Source of the DNA: JBDRKN01 sp043813955
GTDB taxonomy: Bacteria; Patescibacteriota; Patescibacteriia; Patescibacteriales; Patescibacteriaceae
NCBI GenBank assembly: GCA_043813955.1
Contig: JBDRKN010000006.1
Span: 1-30,109 of the forward strand
Length of the DNA: 30,109 nt
Direction: 5' to 3'
The notes beneath the pieces are model-generated. The model was not told the DNA's origin and searched no databases. It worked only from the letters and a program-made list of their open reading frames with translations. Shown one piece after another: positions 25,184-30,109 of the stretch (positions within the stretch are counted from its first letter, which is position 1; each line of letters opens with the position of its first letter). The translations under genes and the position numbers were made by a program.

Positions 25184-25794
25184 ATTTTTATTATTTTAAA
25201 TCCCTCCGTTTTAGCGCAGTAGTTTACATCAATGCCGTCTAAATCATAACCGTATATTTCAGATACGATTTTCTTTTTAGCATTTAATTCTTCTAAAGTC
25301 AATTTTAAAATATAATCAGAATCAGGTTTTGGGCTTAATGTAGTTAAATCAGCTTCTAAATTATCTTTTTTATAATTAAAATAAAAGCCAACTTTTGCTG
25401 GCAAAAGTTGGTCATCAATCATTTTAGTTACTGCTCTATGAACTCCGATGTGACGAGGATGGCCATACTCTCCATTAGAGCCGTGAGTGAACAAATAGTC
25501 AAAGCTCTGATTAAGATTCTCCTGCGCCATCTTTATTATAACCTCAACAGTCTGTTCAATTGTTAATTTATTATCATCTTCCAGATCAGTGATTATGCTC
25601 TTTGCTCCATAATGCTGGCAGACTTTTGCGAACTTTGGGGCTCTATCAGAATCAGAGGCGCGGCATAAAGAGAAAATAGTCCACTGCGCTTTAGGATATT
25701 TCATAATCGTCCCTCCCATCCAAATTGTTTCGTCATCAGGATGAGCTACTACCACTAAGGCGCTTTTGCCATCCTCTATCTTAAGTGTCTGCAT
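25180..25794 (-). CDS. PIG-L/LmbE-family N-acetylglucosaminyl deacetylase
   Basis: Zinc-dependent deacetylase of 204 residues, acting on GlcNAc-containing small molecules or lipids. The N-terminal metal motif is VVVAHPDDETIWMGGTI (HPDDE at residues 18-22, giving His and Asp ligands plus the catalytic Asp). The third ligand lies in FTHGSNGEYGHPRHIGVHRAV. The fold pattern (ALVVVAHPDDE...WTIFSLCRASDSDRAPKF...YGAKSIITDLEDD) is clear. It starts at ATG 25794, without a strong ribosome binding site. The following GT4 gene overlaps it by 4 nt. Confidence 0.9.
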   Translation of the reverse strand: MQTLKIEDGKSALVVVAHPDDETIWMGGTIMKYPKAQWTIFSLCRASDSDRAPKFAKVCQHYGAKSIITDLEDDNKLTIEQTVEVIIKMAQENLNQSFDYLFTHGSNGEYGHPRHIGVHRAVTKMIDDQLLPAKVGFYFNYKKDNLEADLTTLSPKPDSDYILKLTLEELNAKKKIVSEIYGYDLDGIDVNYCAKTEGFKIIKI

Positions 25795-25866
25795 ATTTCT
25801 TGTTTAATTGTAGCAACAGAGTTTCTATTTGGCAAGGCTATTGTTATTTGTTATTGTTATTTGGAA

Positions 25867-25900
25867 AAATAAAATTGAGTTTATCTGCTCAATTTTATTT
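25867..25900 (-). terminator. Terminator downstream of hepT
   Basis: Stem AAATAAAATTGAG (25867-25879) and CTCAATTTTATTT (25888-25900), 8-nt loop, T-rich on the minus strand after the stem. It lies just past the hepT stop at 25916. Confidence 0.75.
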
Positions 25901-25915
25901 AAACTGCAAATTTTA

Positions 25916-26254
25916 TTAAAGACTCTCTAATAATGTTGAAATTTGTTTTTCTAACTTTGAAATATCCTGTTTAACAGTTTTCCAAACAATACTTAAATTA
26001 ATGCCAAAATATTCATGGATTAACATATCCCGCATCCCGCTTATTTCCCTCCAATTAATTTCTAAATGATTTTTTTTAAAATCATAAGGCAGTTTTTTTA
26101 CTGCCTCGCCAATAATTGCTATTCTTCTAATAACCGCGTCTTGAGTTTTTATATCTTTTAGGAATTTATCTTTAGAAATTTTTTCAATATGTTTATTAAT
26201 TTCTTTTATGCTTTCTAAAATATGCTCTAAAAAGATTTTAGGATCTTTTTTCAT
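25916..26254 (-). CDS. hepT: HepT-like HEPN RNase toxin (DUF86)
   Basis: A 112-residue all-helical HEPN protein. The RNase motif RX4HXY is intact as RDMLIHEYFG (about residues 84-93), preceded by AVIRRIAIIGEAVKKLP, the typical DUF86 helix. As in characterised HepT/MntA systems, it should be an RNase or tRNA/mRNA-targeting toxin neutralised by the nucleotidyltransferase, which AMPylates the toxin Tyr. It is downstream of and overlaps mntA by 17 nt on the minus strand. Confidence 0.88.
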   Translation of the reverse strand: MKKDPKIFLEHILESIKEINKHIEKISKDKFLKDIKTQDAVIRRIAIIGEAVKKLPYDFKKNHLEINWREISGMRDMLIHEYFGINLSIVWKTVKQDISKLEKQISTLLESL

Positions 26255-26531
26255 ATATTATTTTTTGTTCTTTTAAAATAATATTTTTAAGAAGCGGATG
26301 GATGGAATTGTAGGTTAAAAGGTCTATTTTTTTCCCCACCTTATCTTCTAATTCAAATTTTAATTTAACTAAATCCAATAAACTTTTTTCTTTTTTAAAT
26401 TTTATTAAAAGATCAATATCGCTGTTTTTTTTATTCTCGCCGCGAGCAAAAGAACCAAAAATTGCCGCTTTGGTTACTTCGCGCCGTTTTAATATTGGCA
26501 GAATTTTCTTTTTAATATCTTTATTTATCAT
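26238..26531 (-). CDS. mntA: MntA-like minimal nucleotidyltransferase antitoxin
   Basis: A 97-residue minimal nucleotidyltransferase. The active-site motif GSX10DXD is intact (GSFARGENKKNSDIDLLI, about residues 26-43), and a further Asp in KKIDLL completes the triad. It adds AMP to the HepT Tyr in known systems. It is upstream of hepT and overlaps it. A TATGATATAAT box ends 6 nt before its ATG, indicating a leaderless transcript. Both genes are more AT-rich than neighbouring housekeeping genes. Confidence 0.88.
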   Translation of the reverse strand: MINKDIKKKILPILKRREVTKAAIFGSFARGENKKNSDIDLLIKFKKEKSLLDLVKLKFELEDKVGKKIDLLTYNSIHPLLKNIILKEQKIIYEKRS

Positions 26532-26537
26532 AATTCT

Positions 26538-26546
26538 ATTATATCA
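26538..26546 (-). promoter_or_regulatory. Extended -10 promoter of mntA-hepT
   Basis: Minus strand TGATATAAT (TATAAT at 26538-26543), 6 nt before ATG 26531, so the predicted +1 is the A of the start codon. No clear -35. Confidence 0.62.
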
Positions 26547-26689
26547 TAAAAATTAAAATATCAACAGATTCTGATACAGTCTGTCAAAAAAGGTTGCTGA
26601 TTTTTCTTTAATTTGTCATAATAAAATATGATAAGTTATATACAAATAATCCCTTAGTTGGAAATAATTTTATACCAATTTAGAATTAC

Positions 26690-26980
26690 ATGAATAAAAA
26701 AGAAATAAAGGAAACAATTAATTCTCAGCTTCCTTTTTTAAAAGAAAAATACCATATTAAAAAAATTGGATTTTTTGGCTCTGTTGCTAGAGGAGATGGA
26801 AAAAGAGAAAGTGATATAGATATTATAGTAGAATTTGAATCTCCAATTGGTTTTTTTGATTTTGTTAGATTAGAGAATTTTTTAGGTGAGATTTTACAGA
26901 AAAAAGTTGACTTGGTTTCTAAAAAAGCGCTTAAGCCAGCTATTAAAGAAAGAATACTTAAAGAAACAATTTATGTCTAA
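26690..26980 (+). CDS. Second MNT-type nucleotidyltransferase (orphan antitoxin-like)
   Basis: A 96-residue minimal nucleotidyltransferase with intact GSX10DXD (GSVARGDGKRESDIDIIV, about residues 30-47) and the third Asp in KKVDLV. It is divergent from the first mntA and only distantly similar to it (shared catalytic residues, different flanks). Such genes are normally followed by, and overlap, a HepT/DUF86 toxin gene. Here only an 8-codon reading frame overlaps its end and nagB begins at 27001, so the toxin partner seems lost. Confidence 0.85.
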   Translation: MNKKEIKETINSQLPFLKEKYHIKKIGFFGSVARGDGKRESDIDIIVEFESPIGFFDFVRLENFLGEILQKKVDLVSKKALKPAIKERILKETIYV

Positions 26981-26999
26981 GAGAGAAGCTGAATTTTAG
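26973..26999 (+). pseudogene. Possible 8-codon remnant of a HepT gene start
   Basis: ATG 26973 overlaps the end of the second nucleotidyltransferase by 8 nt and reads MSKREAEF then TAG, 1 nt before nagB. The overlap geometry and the MSKRE opening are like the starts of some HepT/DUF86 genes. So short a frame can arise by chance. Confidence 0.25.
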
Positions 27000-27000
27000 T

Positions 27001-27717
27001 ATGAACATAATAACATTAGACAATTATATCTTAATGTCAGCTAGAGCCGCTGACTTGGTTATGGAAATGATTAACAGCAAGCCAGACTGTGTTTTAGCTT
27101 TGCCAACCGGAAGAACGCCATTAGGTATGTATGAGGAATTAGTAGAGGAATTTAAGCAGGGCGAACTTAGCTTTAAGCAAGTAAAAACATTTAATTTAGA
27201 TGATTATGTTAAGGTTCCTAAGAATCATCCAGCCAGTTTTCATAATTATATGAAAAAGAATTTATTTGAACATGTGGATTTTAAAAAAGAAAATATCTTT
27301 ATGCTGGACGGCACGGCCAGAGATTTAGTTTGGGAATGCGATGATTATGAGAGGTCTGTAAAAGAGGTGGGCGGAATTGATTTAGCTATACTTGGGATTG
27401 GTTTAAATGGCCATATTGCCTACAATGAGCCTGGCACAGAATTTGACAGCGAGACCCATGTTGTTGAATTAGCAGAAAGTTCTAAAAAATCAATAACAAA
27501 GGATTTTGATGATAACAAAATTCCTGCAAAAGCTATTACAATCGGCATTGGAACTATTATGTCTTCCAGACATATTATTCTTTTAGCAAGCGGAAAAAAT
27601 AAAAAAGAAATTATTAAAAAAGCTCTGCATAATCCAATAACAGAAGATATCCCTGCCTCTGTTTTGCAAAAACATTCTAATCTTACAGTAATTTTAGACA
27701 AGGAGGCATCTGTATAA
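27001..27717 (+). CDS. nagB: Glucosamine-6-phosphate deaminase
   Basis: Converts glucosamine 6-phosphate to fructose 6-phosphate and ammonia, linking amino-sugar breakdown to glycolysis. Family motifs: LALPTGRTPLGMYEEL (phosphate-binding), FNLDDYV with the general-base Asp, LGIGLNGHIAYNEPG with the ring-opening His and Glu, and AITIGIGTIMSSRHIILLASGKNK. At 238 residues it is of the short NagB class. It is 1 nt after the MNT stub and 1 nt before yggU, heading a compact plus-strand operon. Confidence 0.9.
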   Translation: MNIITLDNYILMSARAADLVMEMINSKPDCVLALPTGRTPLGMYEELVEEFKQGELSFKQVKTFNLDDYVKVPKNHPASFHNYMKKNLFEHVDFKKENIFMLDGTARDLVWECDDYERSVKEVGGIDLAILGIGLNGHIAYNEPGTEFDSETHVVELAESSKKSITKDFDDNKIPAKAITIGIGTIMSSRHIILLASGKNKKEIIKKALHNPITEDIPASVLQKHSNLTVILDKEASV

Positions 27718-27718
27718 T

Positions 27719-27982
27719 ATGCTTGGAAAATTTAAAAAACAATTATTAAACAAGGGCGAGCTATATTTGAATATCAAAGTTCGCCCTAATGCTTCTAAGA
27801 CAGAGATAAGGCAGGTTATGGATGAGACTATTAAAATTAATATAGCAGCTCCTGCTGTTAAAAATAAGGCTAATCAAGAGCTAGTTAAGTTTTTAGCTAA
27901 GGAATTTGCAATTTCTAAGAATAATGTTAAGCTAATTTCTGGGATGGGAGAGCCTAGGAAATTAGTCAAACTTATTAAATAA
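27719..27982 (+). CDS. DUF167/YggU family protein
   Basis: An 87-residue conserved protein of unknown function. The pattern LNIKVRPNASKTEIRQ, INIAAPAVKNKANQELVKFLAKEF and NVKLISGMGEPRKLVKL is the full DUF167 signature ('V.PgA.k..i.g......i.v.apP..GkAN..l..fLa..l.v....v.i..G...R.K.v.i'). It is 1 nt after nagB and 4 nt before rarA. Confidence 0.88.
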   Translation: MLGKFKKQLLNKGELYLNIKVRPNASKTEIRQVMDETIKINIAAPAVKNKANQELVKFLAKEFAISKNNVKLISGMGEPRKLVKLIK

Positions 27983-27986
27983 CTTT

Positions 27987-29186
27987 ATGGTTAGCCATAA
28001 ATCTCCACTGGCTGACAGAATCCGGCCAAATGATTTAAGAGATTTTGAAGGACAGCCAGAAATTACTAGCCCAGACAAGCTTTTAACCAAAGCTTTGGAT
28101 AATAATAATTTGCCCTCGCTGATCTTTTGGGGGCCTCCTGGAACAGGTAAAACTACATTAGCCTTGATTATTGCTAGTAAATTAGAGGCTGAATTTATCC
28201 GTTTTTCTGCTGTTACTGAAGGCGTTAAGGATTTGCGCCAGGTGATTGACAAAGCTAGGTCTAATCGCTTATTCGACAAGCAGACTATTTTATTTATTGA
28301 TGAGATTCATAGATGGAATAAGGCTCAGCAAGACGCTCTTTTGCCGCATTTGGAAAATGGCACGATTATTTTGATTGGAGCTACTACAGAAAACCCTAGT
28401 TTTGAAATTCGCAGCGCTTTGCTGTCTAGGGTCAGAATAGTTGTTTTAAATCCTTTAAAGCCAGATGATTTGATTAGTATTCTTCAAAGAGCTATCAAAG
28501 ACGAAGAACATGGCCTAGGCCAGCTCAAATTAGACATAAATGAAGATAATTTAAAATTAATTGCCAATTTATCAAACGGCGATGGCCGGGTAGCCCTTAA
28601 TATTTTAGAAGCTGCTAGCCTGCTCAGTTCTGAGATTAATCAGGAAGTAATTGTTGAAGCAGCTCAAAAAATCAGTTTGCAGCACGACAAAACTGGCGAA
28701 AATCATTACAATCTAATCTCTGCCTTGCATAAAGCCATGCGTGGTTCTGACGCCAATGCTAGCCTCTATTGGCTGGCTCGTATGATAGAAGCAGGCGAGG
28801 ATCCACTATATATTGCCAGGCGCTTAATCAGGTTTGCTTCAGAGGATATTGGCTTAGCTAATTCCCAAGCGCTAAATCAAGCCGTAGCTGTTTATAATTC
28901 TTGCCGATTTATCGGTTTGCCGGAATGTAAAGTTAATTTAGCTCAAGCCGTAGTCTATATGGCAAAGTGTCAGAAGTCTAATAAGCTATATACTGCATAT
29001 AGTCAGGCTGCAGCTGAAGCTGTTCAAACAGGGGATTTGCCAGTGCCCCTGCACTTGCGCAATGCTCCGACTAATTTGATGAAAGATTTAGGCTATGGCA
29101 AGGATTACAAGTATAGTCCAAACTTTAACTATCAGGAAGAACAGGATTATTTTCCAAAAGAGTTGAAAGACAAAAAATATCTTTAA
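27987..29186 (+). CDS. rarA: RarA/MgsA-type replication-associated AAA+ ATPase
   Basis: Clamp-loader-like AAA+ ATPase of 399 residues that acts at stalled replication forks. PLADRIRPNDLRDFEGQ is the family opening. Walker A is WGPPGTGKTTLA (about residues 48-59), Walker B is ILFIDEIHRWNKAQQDALLP (about 100-119), sensor 1 is IILIGATTENPSFEI and the arginine finger segment is ALLSRVR. The C-terminal tetramerisation part has HDKTGENHYNLISALHKAMRGSDANASLYWLARMIEAGEDP and AAEAVQTGDLPVPLHLRNAPTNLMKDLGYG. Start context is weak. It is 4 nt after yggU, with a VanZ-QueH fusion 4 nt downstream. Confidence 0.94.
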   Translation: MVSHKSPLADRIRPNDLRDFEGQPEITSPDKLLTKALDNNNLPSLIFWGPPGTGKTTLALIIASKLEAEFIRFSAVTEGVKDLRQVIDKARSNRLFDKQTILFIDEIHRWNKAQQDALLPHLENGTIILIGATTENPSFEIRSALLSRVRIVVLNPLKPDDLISILQRAIKDEEHGLGQLKLDINEDNLKLIANLSNGDGRVALNILEAASLLSSEINQEVIVEAAQKISLQHDKTGENHYNLISALHKAMRGSDANASLYWLARMIEAGEDPLYIARRLIRFASEDIGLANSQALNQAVAVYNSCRFIGLPECKVNLAQAVVYMAKCQKSNKLYTAYSQAAAEAVQTGDLPVPLHLRNAPTNLMKDLGYGKDYKYSPNFNYQEEQDYFPKELKDKKYL

Positions 29187-29190
29187 ATAC

Positions 29191-30109
29191 ATGAAACAGT
29201 CAAATAATAATTTTAAGGGGGTTTTTATTTTAACCAAAATATTATTAATTATAGCTTGGTGTTTGTTGATTATTGCAATTATGACCAAGCCTTTTGATTT
29301 GCCAGATGATTTAGAGCCTAAATTTACATTATATGACAAAATTGTTCACATTATTATGTTTGGAGGACTCACAATGTTATGGCTATTGCTTTGGCAGGAA
29401 TTTAAATGGTTTGTTTTTAAAAAAGGAGCTTTCTTATCCATAGGCTTTGCTTTTTTCTTTGCCTATTCTATGGAATACTTGCAGCAATTTATACCAGGAC
29501 GAATGTCAAATCTTTTAGATTTGGCTTTTGGAGCCTTAGGGATGTTCATATCAGTACTCCTCTATTATCTCTATTTTTATAATCCAAAGCCTAAATTATT
29601 GCTTCATATTTGTTGCGCAACATGCGGAACTTATGTAAGCCAGCTTCTTTCTAATGAATTTCGCGTTTCTTTATTCTATTACAATCCAAACATTTATCCA
29701 AAAGAAGAAAAAGAAAAAAGACTGGCTGAAGTAAAGAAGATTTCTAAAAAGTTTAAATATCCATTAATAATTGGAAAATATGATCATAGAGCTTGGTTAA
29801 AAGCTGTTAAAGGCCATGAGCATGATTTAGAAAAAGGAGAGCGCTGCCATATTTGTTATGAATTTCGCTTAAACAAAACAGCTAAGCTGGCGAAAGAAAA
29901 TAGGTTTGGATATTTTGCAACTACATTGAGCGTTAGTCCGCATAAATTAGCTAAGGTGATTAACAAAAAAGGAGAAGATTTAGCCAATGAATTTGATTTA
30001 AAGTTCTTGGCCAGAGATTTTAAAAAACAGGACGGATTTAAAAAGGCAATGGAAATTTCAAAAAAATTTGGCTTTTATCGCCAGGATTACTGCGGATGCG
30101 AGTTTAGCA
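29191..30109 (+). CDS. queH: VanZ-like membrane domain fused to QueH (epoxyqueuosine reductase), partial
   Basis: Open from ATG 29191 to the window end (306 codons so far). Residues 1-130 form a VanZ-like membrane domain: TKILLIIAWCLLIIAIM, then DKIVHIIMFGGLTMLWLLL, then YSMEYLQQFIPGRMSNLLDLAFGALGMF, about four helices. From residue 135 the frame continues without a break into QueH: LLLHICCATCGTY (C141, C142, C145), ERCHICYEFRL (C219, C222), FATTLSVSPHK, RDFKKQDGF and FYRQDYCGCEFS (C301, C303). QueH reduces epoxyqueuosine to queuosine in tRNA with iron-sulfur chemistry, and all its expected Cys motifs are present. Only the extreme C-terminus is missing. The fusion would tether a tRNA-modifying enzyme to the membrane. 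The gene follows rarA by 4 nt. Confidence 0.88.
   Translation, partial: MKQSNNNFKGVFILTKILLIIAWCLLIIAIMTKPFDLPDDLEPKFTLYDKIVHIIMFGGLTMLWLLLWQEFKWFVFKKGAFLSIGFAFFFAYSMEYLQQFIPGRMSNLLDLAFGALGMFISVLLYYLYFYNPKPKLLLHICCATCGTYVSQLLSNEFRVSLFYYNPNIYPKEEKEKRLAEVKKISKKFKYPLIIGKYDHRAWLKAVKGHEHDLEKGERCHICYEFRLNKTAKLAKENRFGYFATTLSVSPHKLAKVINKKGEDLANEFDLKFLARDFKKQDGFKKAMEISKKFGFYRQDYCGCEFS

Noticed and set aside
27001..27717. Missing catalytic residue in NagB (LNGHIAYNE where E. coli has NDGHIAFNE)
   Set aside because: As I recall, Asn at this position is common in Gram-positive-type NagB, so it is not evidence of inactivity.
1..30109. tRNA, rRNA or other structured RNA genes
   Set aside because: I checked the intergenic gaps by eye; all are short and AT-rich with no cloverleaf or TΨC-like sequence. 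A tRNAscan/Infernal run would be decisive.

Overview
The window is AT-rich and bacterial, with tightly packed genes, many 1-5 nt gaps, few Shine-Dalgarno sites and no tRNA or rRNA gene that I could find. The gene set (VirB2-like pilin protein, ComEC without its C-terminal domain, small toxin-antitoxin modules, RarA, VanZ, sugar-active enzymes) is what I would expect from a Candidate Phyla Radiation/Patescibacteria genome such as Parcubacteria. That placement is an inference. The genetic code is standard for stops: genes end in TGA as well as TAA/TAG, and a release factor 2 gene with its TGA frameshift is present, which argues against the UGA-recoding lineages.

Layout. 1-1072: an insertion sequence (6-1064) with 25-bp inverted repeats that has cut a winged-helix/Fic-type gene (1065-1446, minus) and left what looks like an 8-bp target duplication. 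1447-1613: three copies of an 11-nt operator-like element. 1614-2931 (minus): VirB2-like membrane protein and ROK kinase. 3004-12848 (plus): a long, nearly gapless run of flippase, glycosyltransferase, RluD-type pseudouridine synthase, nucleotide kinase, Ca2+/cation antiporter, GAPDH, prfB (with programmed +1 frameshift), ComEC and HisRS, closed by a terminator. 12903-14260: two convergent unknown genes that share a bidirectional terminator, each with a near-consensus promoter. 14424-17012: ValRS. 17043-21501: a carbohydrate locus (GH130 phosphorylase-like protein, GT4 glycosyltransferase fused to an alpha/alpha-toroid domain, GH100/GDE-like glycosidase), then a 52-aa unknown protein and a terminator. 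21771-23994: AlbA_2/ATPase regulator and a hicBA toxin-antitoxin pair. 24029-25794 (minus): glycosyltransferase plus PIG-L deacetylase, overlapping by 4 nt. 25916-26531 (minus): mntA-hepT. 26690-26980: a second, orphan MNT nucleotidyltransferase. 27001-30109: nagB, yggU-like, rarA, and a VanZ-QueH fusion that runs off the window.

How it fits together. Housekeeping genes (translation, glycolysis, RNA modification, DNA uptake, replication-fork repair) alternate with a surface or storage glycan theme (flippase, three glycosyltransferases, GH130, GH100-like, PIG-L deacetylase, ROK kinase, NagB). Small selfish or regulatory modules (IS, Fic remnant, HicBA, MntA-HepT, orphan MNT) sit between the clusters. 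Several transcription units start with an extended -10 box 6-9 nt before the start codon and have no ribosome binding site, which points to leaderless mRNAs.
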